From the NCBI RefSeq assembly GCF_963169125.1, contig NC_084798.1, positions 175,179,980-175,243,979 on the forward strand: DNA of 64,000 nt. Reading direction: 5' to 3'. The stretch comes from Humulus lupulus (lineage: Eukaryota; Streptophyta; Magnoliopsida; Rosales; Cannabaceae). The first letter of the stretch is position 1; each line of letters begins with the position of its first letter. Below are positions 22,854-36,167 of this stretch, in pieces. The position numbers and the translations under genes were made by a program. Below the pieces are notes generated by a model, which saw nothing but the letters and a program-made list of their open reading frames with translations, was not told the DNA's origin and searched no databases.

Positions 22854-24433
22854 CGTACTATGAAAGTATAAATTGTTTCCGAAATATGTTCCTTCATAAA
22901 TCATGGTTTACTAACACCTTTGTCCTTTCTTGTAATCGTAGTTCCTTTGACCTTATCATAGTTTGGGCATATTCCTATTGCCTTGGATTCCTCCAAACAG
23001 TTGCAATCATTGCAGTCTTAATTCATAACTCATCTCCCTAAAACTCTTTGTACATTACTCCTGCATCCATATCGTATTCTTTTATGTTCTAGTTTGGTCC
23101 CCCTAATTTTGTGCTCCTCATATCCTTGTCGTTAGACGTGAAATCTTGATGATCTCGTGCAATCCTTCAATATGTTCATAGCCTCTGTCATGCCATGTGA
23201 AAAAGTGACGCCTCCATTTCTTGAGCATCCTTTGTGTGGTCGTATCAATTGTGTCATGTAGTAATCTTATGTGTTATGTTTCACATAGTGATTTTTCCTC
23301 TTGTGTCAATCCATTGTTGTCCTTGTCTAGTCTGCTTCATTCACCTATGGTTGTTCGTCCTCTCCTTTGTAGTGAGTGGTTCTCCCTTTCTTGTCATTCT
23401 TAGTATTTATTTCAAGATACAATATTTCCAGTTTCCTTATAAAACCCCGTAAGGTTTTCCCACACATATGTTGTCCTTATTGATGAGCTTATAGCAGGTA
23501 AACTTTCATCAGTGTACTCTCCAAGTACAATCTCTATCAATCCAACTCTATATTTGTCGTTCTGTTATGTTTCACCTTCTCCCTTGTTCTTATATCATTT
23601 TAAAAATAGAGTTGTCCAATCCTCTTTCATACATAATGTCATTATTCGTTGGTTGGTAGTCTCGCTTTTCACCACGCGAACTTCTCTAATACGAAGAATT
23701 ACCATCGTTATCGGATTCTTACCACTGCCTGCCGTCACATCCGATCTTTGCTTGATCGTCAACAAACTTTCGAGTCATCTTTGTTTTCCTAAATTCGTGT
23801 TGTATTCCTTTAATAGTGGATTCTCTTTCTGCTTCATCCTTTATTCAAGATCTTAGATTTTAGCTTCTCATCCAGAGACGAACTTAATCAATTACTTTGT
23901 TCCTTATCGTCACCAATTCCTTTATGAGTCTTGACTCGCTACCTGTCTTGAGTAAGCTGACTATGGCAGTCCTGCTAGATGTGTTCATCCAACTTTTTCT
24001 CAAAAACCTTCCAACTAAAGCTCCGAGCACACTAAATAATATGTCTTACACTCCATGTGAAAATACTTATACAAAGTATATGCTGGCTTCCCGTCCACTT
24101 TTTGTACCGCATCACAGCGTGAACTAGCATCCTTTATAGATAAAACCTTTGTGTCTATCGTATGCACGATTAGGTTTTCCTTCTTCTATCGGCAAGTTCT
24201 TATGTCACTAGTTCATGGTTGTCATCTAGCCAATCAATCTGTCATCTCCTAACAACTCGATCGTTGGAGAACATTGAATCTAAAACCACAACGAGTGACA
24301 TTCAATAGTCCATGTCACTAGGAAAATATCAAGGGTGTCCCAATCATGCTCTACTTATGCCCAAGGAGTAACAATGGCCTTGGATGATTCTACCTTTCAT
24401 CTGGAGCCCTAATATTCCATCAACATGGGAACA
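22854..24433. other. Unclassified pyrimidine-rich stretch
   Basis: T/C-rich on the plus strand over 1.5 kb, which suggests a decayed element read from the other strand. I could not identify any domain in the frames I read. It is the host sequence into which the gag-only element inserted. Confidence 0.3.
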
Positions 24434-24438
24434 ACATC

Positions 24439-25618
24439 TGTGAATGCCAAAAATTGACTAGAGCCATAGTTAATAGTTACCCTTGTAAGTGTATGAATTC
24501 TTCCCTTGTGAATTCCACTCAAGAAAATCTCTACATTACGAGGCACCCTAGAAACTATGAGGCGCATGTCAGTGGGGCGAAGGGGGCGAGAGCCTCACTG
24601 GGTTGCTTACCACATGCACAAAGAGACAAGGGCATCATGTGGCATAAGAGGAGTTGGGCTAAGGGAGTCACCCTCGCCATGCGAGGAACCCCAACCGCTG
24701 ACCAACACGGACACCACCCTCGCTACGCGAGGGTTGTGAAGGTTCAGCCTTATTTCCTCACACGTGCCCATGCCTTGCGAGACTCGTCTACACCCGGGGG
24801 AAGAGGGCAAGCCTCACTACGCGAGACACCCTCGCTATGCGAGGGTGCGGCCTCGTCGCGCTGCCCATGTCTCGAGCCTCGTCTACACCCGAGGGAAGAG
24901 ATCCAACCTCGCTATGCGAGGGTGTGGCCTCGTTGCACCGCCCATGTTCCGAGCCTCGCCTCCATGTGACCTGCATAGGTCAGCCTCGACCCCTAGCACC
25001 TTGGCTTCTCATGATACACATAGGTTGAAGCCTCCTTGGCCTATGGATGAGGAACACTTGGGGACACCTAAGGGGGGCGTCAAATGAACATTAGGCATCG
25101 ACAGGGATTGATAAGGACGGCCGGGTATAGGTCGCGTGTACTGACACGAGACGTACGGTTGTGAAGGGAACAAAGGCGTGGCCCTGTCATCCACGTTCGA
25201 GGAGTTGCGGTAGTACAGACTTGTACGAAGAGTAGTGGCGCCACTTGAACACCCTCGACCATACACCAGAGCCGACAGTACTATGTCCTGAGCCACGACT
25301 CTGGCATTGTCAGGACAGACACCACTACGCCCTGAGCCCCAGCACTATCAGTGTACCCACATACGTCCCTGTCTCCTAACACTTGTTTGTATCAAGGGCC
25401 AATAGAGCCCACCTATAAATAGGCCACAACCCCTCAGGTTAGGGGGGTTGGAAAAATGAGATTATGAGGAGACGTTCAAGAAATACATGATTTTTGTTCC
25501 ATTGTTGCTCTGGTTTTTTCTATTGATTGAAGTTCTTCCCTCCTGATTCTAGGCTACCCTTAGTATAAAAATCTTAGTTTTCTAACCTTTAATCGTTGAC
25601 GAGATATCACCGTCAACA
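24439..25618 (+). mobile_element. 5' LTR of gag-only element (1,180 bp)
   Basis: TGTGAATGCC...CCGTCAACA. TATA box TATAAATAGG at 25414-25423. It carries several copies of the hairpin CTCGCTATGCGAG or variants (near 24670, 24718, 24828 and 24908). The long Arg-rich frames here are by-products of GC-rich repeats. Confidence 0.9.
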
Positions 25619-25621
25619 GTT

Positions 25622-25637
25622 TGGCGCCGTCTGTGGG
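25622..25637 (+). other. Primer binding site of gag-only element
   Basis: TGGCGCCGTCTGTGGG, three bases after the LTR end. It is of the TGGCGCC type common in plant Gypsy elements; the tRNA species is not assigned. Confidence 0.7.
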
Positions 25638-25685
25638 AACGTAAGCACCAAGCTACTGTTCTACCATTACTTACGGCAAGAAGAA

Positions 25686-26923
25686 ATGCCAAGACGTTCG
25701 AAGCGACTCAGAGAGCCACGAGAGGTGGAGGTCCACCTAAACGGAGTCCAGCTGAAGGCCTCCATGAAGGATCCACCTCCACCCCGAGACGTGGAGCCCC
25801 CAAGGGACCCTGAGGTTCACGAGAATGACAGGGAGGCCTCATCACCGGCCATCCCCCCCGGTGATAATCCTCCAAGGACAACTACCGCACCACCCGGGAA
25901 TGCCAACGAGTTCCCTCCTCCCAAACCACCCCAGGTACTGAACTTCGGCCGGCAGGATCCGGGCCCCTCGACGCTTAGACATGACAAACAACCCCGGGTC
26001 CATTCTGTGAGCTCGAGTTCTAAATCTGGTTTCTATGAAGAGGAGATTCGTGAGCTGCACCGTAAAAACCAAAGACTGGAGACCACCATGGAGAACATGC
26101 AGGAGGTGCTGAATGGCCTGTTGCAAGGTAAGTCGAGCGTGACCCTGCCCAAGAGAAAAGAGAAGGGTCAGGAAACCACTGTCCCGGTAAACAACGGGTG
26201 GACCAGACACTCCACCAGTAACACCCCCAGGGAGAAGCCACATGAGCATCCCGGACCATCGAGGCCACCTCAGGGGCCAAGGGAAGGGAACCACGTTGGT
26301 TCTCACAACGACATTGAGGTCACCTCAAAGAGGACGCCCTCAGATCTACGAGAAGAGCTCAACAAGGGAGGGGTAGACAAGAGAACTACACCTCCTACTG
26401 TCCCCCGAGACGACAAAGGAAAGGAAGATGTCAACCCCTCCATGTTGAGAGACTCCCTGAAGGAGAGGATGCAAGGCCTCGATACAGAGACGAGGAGCTT
26501 GCGAAGCAAGATTGTCATCGCACCCGGAGGACAATCCATCGAAGATGAGTTCGATCATGAATCGCCCTTCACTAAAGAGATCCAACCCATCCGACTCCCA
26601 GCCAACTTCAAGGAGCCGCATATGACCCCTTATGAGGGGAGCACAGACCCCAAGTACCATCTGGACGCATTCAATGACTTGATGAAGTTAAGAGGGATCA
26701 GCAGCGGGGCTAGATGCCACTGTTTCGTGGTCACATTGAAAGGACTTGCGTATAAATGGTTCAAAAGACTTCGCCCAGGATCCATCAGGTCTTGGCAGCA
26801 GTTTTTGGATGAGTTTCTCCAGCAGCATCATGTCGTGCCTGATTATACAATGCCAAGCACCAGCCTCGTCAATGTAAAACAAGGAGAAAACGAGAGTCTA
26901 AAGGGTTACATCCACAGGTTTAA
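25686..26923 (+). CDS. Gag of gag-only element, N-terminal 412 codons
   Basis: Start MPRRSKRLREPRE at 25686, 48 bases after the PBS; the in-frame ATG at 25596 lies in the LTR and was not chosen. A Pro/charged N-terminal region precedes a coiled coil (EEIRELHRKNQRLETTMENM, about 26040-26105). A basic linker follows, then the gag core beginning near 26580 (ANFKEPHMTPYEGSTDPKYH, FVVTLKGLAYKWFKRL, SIRSWQQFLDEF). Tekay inserted inside codon 413. Joining 26923 to 36168 restores HRFN-MEAAK and a frame of 528 codons without any stop, so gag was intact when Tekay landed. No zinc knuckle is present. Confidence 0.88.
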
Positions 26924-29052
26924 TGTAACGACCCAAATTCACTAATAAGGCTTAAGGGCCTTGATTAGTGTGCCGGGAGGGCAAGATGGGAATTATGTGT
27001 GGTTATTATGATTAAGATGTATGATTATGATTTTAAGCATGTTATATGACTATGTGAATTATATTATGTGATAATTATGATATGTGAATTGTACTGTGTG
27101 GGTGCTGTGATACAAACGTGATGCACGTGCCAAGACGGTCCTAGGAAACTAGATAATGGTAACTGGTGATTTGGTAACCTGCGTAACCGTTAGTAACTAT
27201 AGAGAGTAACAGGTCTTATTGGGAAAGTGGTAGAATTGCAAAGTTAGGGAAAGGACAAATAAGCCCTTGAGGTCTAGTTAGTAAGTGATATTAATGGAGG
27301 GTTAAAATGGTATTTTGGCAGTTAGTAGATGAGTTTCAGCTGAAGAGGAATATCATATACGTGTAACACTTTGGGAGTTGGTTATGCTAAATTGTGGAGA
27401 CCTAGAATAAGAGCAAAAAGGAGATAGAAAGGAGAAGCAGAAATCTAAACTCTTGGAAGGAGAATCAAGGGATGTTTGAAGTTATCAACCAAGCTTAGGC
27501 CAAGAAAACTCAGAGGTAAGATTTTGATTATGTTATATCCAAGTTTAGAGTCTGAATTTTAGTTAAGGAAGGTGAATTGAGATGAGTTGGTGGCTGGTTT
27601 TATGTAATTTCAGAGAATTGGGAACCAAGGGGGAAGGAGGTCAAGAGCTGGAGGTTGAACCTATCACTTAAGGTAAGGTCTCTGTATGTTTATTAGGTTT
27701 GTTTTGTTAAGGTATAGGGAGTTTGAAGTGTGGGTTGTGCTTGAGTTCAAGCAGTTCATAATTTCTCTGGTTTGAGTTGTCAAGTGGGAAATTCAAGAGT
27801 GAATTTTAGGATTGAAGGTGTGAGTGAGCTTGGGCATGATTTCTTTGAGTTGTTGTGAGGTTTGTTAGGGGTTTAGAGTTGGTTTTGGGGCTTAGGATAG
27901 AGTTTGGGGTGATTTGGAGAGTTTGGAGCTCGGGAAAATGCGAAGGGAAACCCAGAAATCTGGGTCTGCGATGGTGTGCCGCGGCATGGCTTTTGCTTTC
28001 CGCGGCCTAGGGGTCTCTGGAGGTGGGTGCCGCGGCACAAGGCAAATTTCGGGGAGTTAAATTTTGCAATTTTTGGTCTTTGCTCTGGGGGTTCGGGGGA
28101 TGCCTCCGGGGTGTTATTTTAAGGTTTTGGGGGTTCCGAGAGTGTGGATTAGGTACCGGGAAGGTAGTCTTGGATTGGTTAATGACAAAGAATATTATAT
28201 TTGTGTTTTGATTAGGAATTTGGAGAGGCTCGGGGTAGAGGACCGTGCTTGTGGCTACGTGGCATCGGAAATCAGTAAATTGAAAGGTAAGAACACTGCA
28301 CCCGAGTGTATGATTGTGATGGGACTAAGTGCTCCCGAGAACTATTTTGTGTCATCGTTGGTATTATGCTAAGGGACACGTATAAGCGGTCTAAGAGTAC
28401 CGTTCATGATTTCTAGCGCACGGGGCGCGAATTGGCCACTGGGAGCCAGAAATAATAGGATAACAGAGGGAGCAGCTTGCGAGCGCTAGCCCTGGTTATC
28501 ATTTGTGCATTGTGTTATATGAGCTGATATGCTTTGTATATGAAATACTTGACTATTGATATGCTTGAAGTTTACGAGATGCCATATGTGAGATTGACTT
28601 GACAGCTAAATGTGCATGTTCTATTGTTGATATGTGTTCTTGCTGGGCCTTGGCTCACGGGTGCTACGTGGTGCAGGTAAAGGCAAGAGCAAGCTGGACC
28701 AGTCCTGAGGTGGAGAGCTCCGAAGTGAAATGTACATAGCCAGCCGCTCGATCACCACGATCGAGGAGTGTGTCAGGACGGAGATGACCTAACTGCTCAT
28801 TTTGCCTTAGTATGGCTGTTAACGTATATAAACTTTGTAACTTTTGTAGTATGGCTTTTAAACTGTCATTTTTGGGATCCCATGTACATAAACAATGTTT
28901 AGCAGTGAAAATGTATCTTTTGAGACCAAAACGCTTTTAACCCTAGTTCCTCTACTATTTCAATAACACGTTTTCACTTTAATGACTTGATTAGCGAGTC
29001 TGGCACTTTATAAACACACAGTGTAGCGGTCCTGGCTATCCAGGGCGTTACA
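26924..29052 (+). mobile_element. 5' LTR of Tekay element
   Basis: TGTAACGACCC...GGGCGTTACA. It contains CCGCGG palindromes (GTGCCGCGGCA near 27976, CCGCGGCC near 28000, GTGCCGCGGCAC at 28027-28038). The 3' LTR has a fourth copy through a 22-bp insertion. Confidence 0.95.
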
Positions 29053-29439
29053 ACTTGGTATCAGAGCGTCCTAGGTTTATGGGTCCTGAAGACTGGCTGG
29101 GTATGTACATTCGCTGCGGGAGACAAGCTCAACTCAGGGTTTGGTAACTGTATATGTATGATTATGTGTTTCAATGATTTGAGTGAGATATGAATATTGA
29201 TATCTGTCTGTTGAATAGGGAGCATGAGATTCTGATAGGGCCTGGCCCTTGACTATTGCATGATGTTATTGGGGCGTGCTTATTAGCATTGCTGTGTATG
29301 TGGATGAATATCTGGATAAATTGTTATACTTGCTTACTTGTGTAAGATTGGAGTTTTGGTGGTGGATTATGGTGAGATTATCACCCTGTCATCTTAGCCT
29401 AATTGCCGAGTCGTTGTTTGCAGATTGACTTGAATAGCT
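29053..29439 (+). other. Tekay leader
   Basis: Contains the PBS TGGTATCAGAGC (29056-29067), a perfect match to the tRNA-iMet type. No ORF of note before the gag ATG at 29440. Confidence 0.85.
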
Positions 29440-32400
29440 ATGCGTTCAAGGAAATCAACACGACAAGCCGGCAGGTCTGGGGCTAGAGAGGATGATCAGG
29501 GCCCAACCCCTCCGCCAGTCCCTGAGAACTGGCAACAGTTAATGGCAGAAATGCAAGCTAGGCTTCAGAGCCAAGATGAGTTGATCAGAATGCTGCAGCA
29601 GGCTCCATCTGGGAGTGTTGCCCCAGCTGGGCCACCGGCGCTGGTACCTGTGGTACAGCCTGCTGAGGTTGGTAATAAAATGGAACCGTTGTATGAGCGG
29701 TTCAGGAAGCAGCAGCCCCCAATCTTTGAGGGTGGGCCAGATCCACTAAAAGCTGAGCAGTGGATGACCTTGATTACCACCACACTTGATTTTATGAAAG
29801 TAGAAGGACATGATAGGGTGGCCTGCGCCACTTATATGTTGAGAGAGGATGCCCTAATCTGGTGGGAGGTGGTATCGCAGACCAGAAATGTTGCCACGAT
29901 GACTTGGGAAGAGTTTAAAGATTTGTTTAACCAGAAGTACTATAACATTGCCATCAGGGCAGCAAAGGTGAATGAGTTTGTGGGCCTCTTTCAGGGCAGT
30001 ATGACTGTTACGGAGTATGCCTTGAAATTTGATAGACTTGCAAAGTTTGCACCGGATTTTGTGCCTACCGATGCAGCCAGGTTAGACAGATTTGTTAGAG
30101 GATTGAATTTTATGGTGTCTCGAGATGTGAGGATTACCATAGTCCCTGGAGTGACTACCTATGCCCAGGCTGTGGAAAGGGCTTTGACTGCTGAGGAAGC
30201 AGAGAATAGAATTTGGAGAGATAATGCAGCAAGAAGGGAGGGCCGTAGACCGGTGCCTCCGTATTCTGGTTCTAGTAGAGGTGGAGGTGTTAGTGATTTG
30301 AAGAGAAAGACTCCAGAAGCCCCATTTGCTCCTAGGTTTGATAGAGGAGGTCGGGGTACTCAGGGTGGTCGACGGGGAGGCGGTGAATCGTGGAGGACTT
30401 ACCCAGAATGCCCGAGGTGCAGGAGACGCCATTTGGGCGAGTGTCAGGCTAAGGCCTGTTATGTATGCGGGGTGGTGGGACACCTCAGGAAAGATTGCCC
30501 AACAGTGAAGAAGGGCGAGGCAGGAAAAGTGGACAGCTTGACTCCATCTCGAGTGTTCACTTTGACGCAGGCAGAGGCCGAGGCTAGCCCCTCGGTAGTG
30601 ACAGGTCAGCTTTCTAGTGCTGGCACTTCTTTTACTGTTTTGATTGATTCTGGTGCTACGCATTCATTTGTTTCTGATAGGGTGATTGATAGATTGTGTA
30701 GACCTAGTGAGGTTAGAGCTTCAGGGTTTGGGACAATTTTGCCTACGGGAGAGCTGGTGGTGTCTAGGAGATGGGTTAGGGCACTGCCAGTGTTAGTTGA
30801 TGGTAGAGAGTTGTCAGTGGACTTGATTGAGTTGAGTATGGAGGACTTTGACATGATCTTAGGTATGGACTGGCTTCTTAGGTATGGAGCTACCATTGAC
30901 TGTAGAAAGAAAATGGTGACTTTTGAGCAAGAGGGTGAGGATCCCTTTGTTTTTGTGGGAGCGGTGCGTGGACCCCGTGTACCCAGGATTTCTGCGTTGA
31001 GAGCCAGAGATTTATTACAGGGTGGATGTATAGGCTTCTTGGCTAGTGTGGTGGATACCACCAAAGTTTCATCAGTTGGACCGGAGGAGACCAGACTGGT
31101 TTGTGAGTTTTTAGATGTGTTCCCTGAGGATTTGCCTGGGTTACCGCCGCGTAGGGAGATTGAGTTTGTTATTGAGTTGGCACCGGGGACAGAGCCAGTG
31201 TCGAGGGCACCATACAGGATGGCACCAGCGGAATTGAAAGAGTTAAAGATACAACTGCAGGAACTTCTGGATATAGGGTTCATCAGACCTAGCTATTCGC
31301 CATGGGGTGCTCCAGTCTTATTTGTTAAGAAGAAGGATGGGACTCTGAGAATGTGTATTGATTATCGGGAACTGAATAAGTTAACTATTAAGAATAAGTA
31401 TCCCCTACCGAGGATTGATGACTTGTTCGATCAATTGCAGGGTAAGATGGTGTTCTCAAAGATTGATCTTCGATCTGGTTATCACCAGCTGAGGATCAAG
31501 GATGAGGACATACCTAAGACAGCTTTTCGGACGCGTTATGGGCATTATGAGTTCTTGGTCATGTCTTTTGGTTTGACCAATGCCCCAGCAGCCTTTATGG
31601 ATTTAATGAACAGAGTGTTCAAAGATTTTCTGGATCAGTTTGTTATAGTCTTCATTGATGACATCCTAGTGTACTCCAGTTCAGAGGTAGAGCACGAGTT
31701 TCATCTTCGACTAGTTCTTCAAAGGTTGAGGGAGCATCAGTTATATGCTAAGTTCAAGAAGTGTGAGTTCTGGTTACCTGAAGTGACATTCCTTGGACAC
31801 ATTGTAGGTGCGGATGGGATTAAAGTGGATCCGTCTAAGATAGAGGCAGTTAGGGATTGGCCGAGGCCAAGGAACGCCTCAGAAGTGCGGAGTTTTCTTG
31901 GTTTGGCAGGCTACTACAGGCGGTTTGTAGAGGGCTTCTCGAAGATAGCAGCACCGATGACAGAATTGACAAGAAAGAATCTAAAGTTTATTTGGTCAGA
32001 CAAGTGTGAGGGAAGTTTCCAAGAATTGAAGCGACGACTTATCACTGCACCAGTGTTGAGTTTGCCTTCAGGAGAAGGGAAGTTTGTTGTTTATTGCGAT
32101 GCATCGAGGTTGGGTTTAGGCTGTGTGCTGATGCAGAATGAGAAGGTGATAGCTTATGCATCACGACAGCTGAAGGAGTATGAGCAGCGGTATCCTACTC
32201 ATGACCTAGAGCTGGCAGCAGTGGTCTTTGCACTGAAGATTTGGCGGCATTATCTTTATGGGGAGAAGTGCGAAGTGTACACTGACCATAAGAGCCTGAA
32301 ATATTTCTTCACACAAAAGGACCTGAATATGAGACAAAGGCGTTGGCTGGAGTTGGTGAAAGATTATGATTGTGATATTCTTTACCATCCAGGAAAAGCC

Positions 32401-33975
32401 AATGTGGTGGCTGATGCATTGAGCCGTAGAGGTCCAGGTCAGTTGTATAGTTCTGTTCAGGTTTCGAGGGAGTTAGCAGATGAGATGGTTAGAGCGGGAA
32501 TAGAATTGGTTGTGGGCCGATTGGCTAATATTACTCTACAGTCGACCCTGCTAGAGCGGATCAGAGAGGGGCAGTTGATAGACGCTCAGTTACAGAAGGT
32601 TAGAGAGGATGTTTTAGCAGGAACAGCCAAGGACTATTCTGTTTCAGAGATTGGTTTACTACGGTATCAGGGACGAGTTTGTGTTCCAGCTGACGAGGGG
32701 ATCAAACGGGAGATACTAGATGAGTCTCATACGACACCGTACTCGCTTCATCCGGGTACCACAAAGATGTACCAGGATTTACGGACTTTGTATTGGTGGG
32801 CCGGGATGAAGAGGGATGTGGTAGAGTACGTTGCCAGATGCTTAACCTGTCAACAGGTGAAAGCTGAACACCAGCGACCAGCAGGGTTGCTTCAGCCTTT
32901 GGGTATTCCTGAGTGGAAATGAGAGGATATTACTATGGATTTCGTAGGAGGTCTACCCAGGACAGTAGGGTTTCATGACTCAATATGGGTGAAAGTGGAT
33001 AGATATACTAAGTCAGCCCATTTCCTTCCAGTGAGGTCAACTTATACTGTGGATCAGTACGCTGAGTTGTACGTGAAAGAGATCATACGTCTCCATGGGG
33101 TTCCTAAGTCTATTGTGTCAGACCGGGATCCTATTTTCACTTCCAAGTTTTGGGGAGGTTTGCAGAAAGCTTTGGGAACTCAGTTGAAGTTCAGTACAGC
33201 TTTTCATCCTCAGACTGACGGACAGTCTGAGAGGACGATCCAGATACTGGAGGATATGCTCAGAGCTTGTGTGATTGACTTTGAGGGTTCTTGGAGTAAG
33301 TACCTTCCGTTGATTGAGTTCTCGTACAATAATAGTTACCAGTCAACGATTGGAGTGGCTCCCTATGAAATGTTGTATGGGAGGAAGTGTAGATCGCCTA
33401 TCCATTGGGACGAGATGGGTGAGAGGAGATACTTGGGACCGGACATGGTCCAGAAGACGAGTGAGGCCATAGAGAAGATCCGGGCTAGGATGCTCGCATC
33501 TCAGAGCAGGCAGAAAAGTTACGCTGATCCTAAGCGTAGGGATGTGGAGTTTCACGTTGGTGATCACGTCTTCCTTCGAATTTCACCTCTGCGAGGGGTG
33601 AGGAGGTTTGGTAAGAAGGGCAAGTTGAGCCCTAGATTCATTGGACCATTCGAGATCCTGGAAAGGATTGGTCAGGTGGCTTACAGGATAACCTTGCCGC
33701 CATCGTTGTCTGTAGTTCATGATGTGTTTCACGTCTCTATGCTTCGGAAGTATGTCTCAGATGTAACTCATGTATTGAGGCATGAAGATCTGGAATTGCA
33801 GGCAGATTTGGCTTATGATGAGAGGCCAGTTCAGATCTTGGACCGGAAAGACAAGGTGTTGCGAAATAAGACGATTCCTTTAGTTAAAGTGCTGTGGAGA
33901 AACAGTAAGGTTGAGGAGGCGACCTAGGAGCTTGAGACAGCTATGCGGGATCAGTATCCGGAATTGTTCAGGTAA
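29440..33975 (+). pseudogene. Tekay gag-pol polyprotein with two nonsense codons
   Basis: One frame of 1,512 codons, broken only by TGA at 32920-32922 and TAG at 33925-33927; both are Trp positions by comparison with the family. The gag core ([18 protein letters not shown]) is followed by a CCHC knuckle [14 protein letters not shown] starting at residue 340. Protease has [10 protein letters not shown] (Asp 403). RT has FIDDILVYS (Asp 740-741). RNase H has [11 protein letters not shown] (Asp 887). The integrase zinc domain is H1097, H1104, C1134, C1137. After the first stop come the integrase core (MDFVGGLPR, VSDRDPIFTSKFW, PQTDGQSERT), the GPF motif and a C-terminal chromodomain (ILDRKDKVLRNKTIPLVKV), where the second stop falls. 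No frameshift is seen. The stops remove integrase, so this copy cannot move by itself. Confidence 0.94.
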
Positions 33976-33998
33976 ATTTCGAGGACGAAATTCTTATT

Positions 33999-34010
33999 AG
34001 GAGGGGATAG
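33999..34010 (+). other. Polypurine tract of Tekay
   Basis: AGGAGGGGATAG, one base before the 3' LTR. Confidence 0.85.
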
Positions 34011-34011
34011 T

Positions 34012-36162
34012 TGTAACGACCCAAATTCACTAATAAGGCTTAAGGGCCTTGATTAGTGTGCCGGGAGGGCAAGATGGGAATTATGTGTGGTTATTATGAT
34101 TAAGATGTATGATTATGATTTTAAGCATGTTATATGACTATGTGAATTATATTATGTGATAATTATGATATGTGAATTGTACTGTGTGGGTGCTGTGATA
34201 CAAATGTGATGCACGTGCCAAGACAGTCCTAGGAAACTAGATAATGGTAACTGGTGATTTGGTAACCTGCGTAACCGTTAGTAACTATAGAGAGTAACAG
34301 GTCTTATTGGGAAAGTGGTAGAATTGCAAAGTTAGGGAAAGGACAAATAAGCCCTTGAGGTCTAGTTAGTAAGTGATATTAATGGAGGGTTAAAATGGTA
34401 TTTTGGCAGTTAGTAGATGAGTTTCAGCTGAAGAGGAATATCATATACGTGTAACACTTTGGGAGTTGGTTATGCTGAATTGTGGAGACCTAGAATAAGA
34501 GCAAAAAGGAGATAGAAAGGAGAAGCAGAAATCTAAACTCTTGGAAGGAGAATCAAGGGATGTTTGAAGTTATCAACCAAGCTTAGGCCAAGAAAACTCA
34601 GAGGTAAGATTTTGATTATGTTATATCCAAGTTTAGAGTCTGAATTTTAGTTAAGGAAGGTGAATTGAGATGAGTTGGTGGCTGGTTTTATGTAATTTCA
34701 GAGAATTGGGAACCAAGGGGGAAGGAGGTCAAGAGCTGGAGGTTGAACCTATCACTTAAGGTAAGGTCTCTGTATGTTTATTAGGTTTGTTTTGTTAAGG
34801 TATAGGGAGTTTGAAGTGTGGGTTGTGCTTGAGTTCAAGCAGTTCATAATTTCTCTGGTTTGAGTTGTCAAGTGGGAAATTCAAGAGTGAATTTTAGGAT
34901 TGAAGGTGTGAGTGAGCTTGGGCATGATTTCTTTGAGTTGTTGTGAGGTTTGTTAGGGGTTTAGAGTTGGTTTTGGGGCTTAGGATAGAGTTTGGGGTGA
35001 TTTGGAGAGTTTGGAGCTCGGGAAAATGCGAAGGGAAACCCAGAAATCTGGGTCAGCGATGGTGTGCCGCGGCATGGCTTTTGCTTGCCGCGGCCTAGGG
35101 GTCTCTGGAGGTAGGTGCTGCGGCACAAGGAATGTGGTGCCGCGGCACAAGGCAAATTTCAGGGAGTTAAATTTTGCAATTTTTGGTCTTTGCTCTGGGG
35201 GTTCGGGGGATGCCTCCGGGGTGTTATTTTAAGGTTTTGGGGGTTCCGAGAGTGTGGATTAGGTACCGGGAAGGTAGTCTTGGATTGGTTAATGACAAAG
35301 AATATTATATTTGTGTTTTGATTAGGAATTTGGAGAGGCTCGGGGTAGAGGACCGTGCTTGTGGCTACGTGGCATCGGAAATCAGTAAATTGAAAGGTAA
35401 GAACACTGCACCCGAGTGTATGATTGTGATGGGACTAAGTGCTCCCGAGAACTGTTTTGTGTCATCGTTGGTATTATGCTAAGGGACACGTATAAGCGAT
35501 CTAAGAGTACCGTTCATGATTTCTAGCGCACGGGGCGCGAATTGGCCACTGGGAGCCAGAAATAATAGGATAACAGAGGGAGCAGCTTGCGAGCGCTAGC
35601 CCTGGTTATCATTTGTGCATTGTGTTATATGAGCTGATATGCTTTGTATATGAAATACTTGACTATTGATATGCTTGAAGTTTACGAGATGCCATATGTG
35701 AGATTGACTTGACAGCTAAATGTGCATGTTCTATTGTTGATATGTGTTCTTGCTGGGCCTTGGCTCACGGGTGCTACGTGGTGCAGGTAAAGGCAAGAGC
35801 AAGCTGGACCAGTCCTGAGGTGGAGAGCTCCGAAGTGAAATGTACATAGCCAGCCGCTCGATCACCACGATCGAGGAGTGTGCCAGGACGGAGATGACCT
35901 AACTGCTCATTTTGCCTTAGTATGGCTGTTAACGTATATAAACTTTGTAACTTTTGTAGTATGGCTTTTAAACTGTCATTTTTGGGATCCCATGTACATA
36001 AACAATGTTTAGCAGTGAAAATGTATCTTTTGAGACCAAAACGCTTTTAACCCTAGTTCCTCTACTATTTCAATAACACGTTTTCACTTTAATGACTTGA
36101 TTAGCGAGTCTGGCACTTTATAAACACACAGTGTAGCGGTCCTGGCTATCCAGGGCGTTACA
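34012..36162 (+). mobile_element. 3' LTR of Tekay element
   Basis: Nearly identical to 26924-29052. The extra 22 bp lie near 35115-35140 and duplicate a GTGC(C/T)GCGGCAC unit. A repeated 102-residue frame in both LTRs is not considered a gene. Confidence 0.95.
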
Positions 36163-36167
36163 TTTAA

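Larger units (their letters stand above)
26924..36162 (+). mobile_element. Full-length Tekay chromovirus, recent insertion (9.24 kb)
   Basis: Perfect TSD TTTAA at 26919-26923 and 36163-36167. LTRs are 2,129 and 2,151 bp, differing by roughly ten substitutions that I could count by eye plus one 22-bp indel, so under 1 % diverged. PBS and PPT are intact. One gag-pol frame has two nonsense codons. With a commonly used plant LTR rate this suggests an age of a few hundred thousand years; this is inference from an approximate count. Confidence 0.95.

Noticed and set aside
22234..24127. Several 60-114 residue plus-strand ORFs
   Set aside because: They are low-complexity frames in pyrimidine-rich or AT-rich decayed sequence; I could not match any to a family.
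24454..25087. Long Arg/Pro-rich ORFs in the gag-only LTR (also 37143-37831)
   Set aside because: They follow the GC-rich hairpin repeats, occur in several frames and on both strands, and lie in LTR promoter sequence.
28064..28372. 102-residue ORF present in both Tekay LTRs (also 35174-35482)
   Set aside because: It is duplicated only because the LTR is duplicated. Composition is unremarkable, it has no domain, and it overlaps other open frames.
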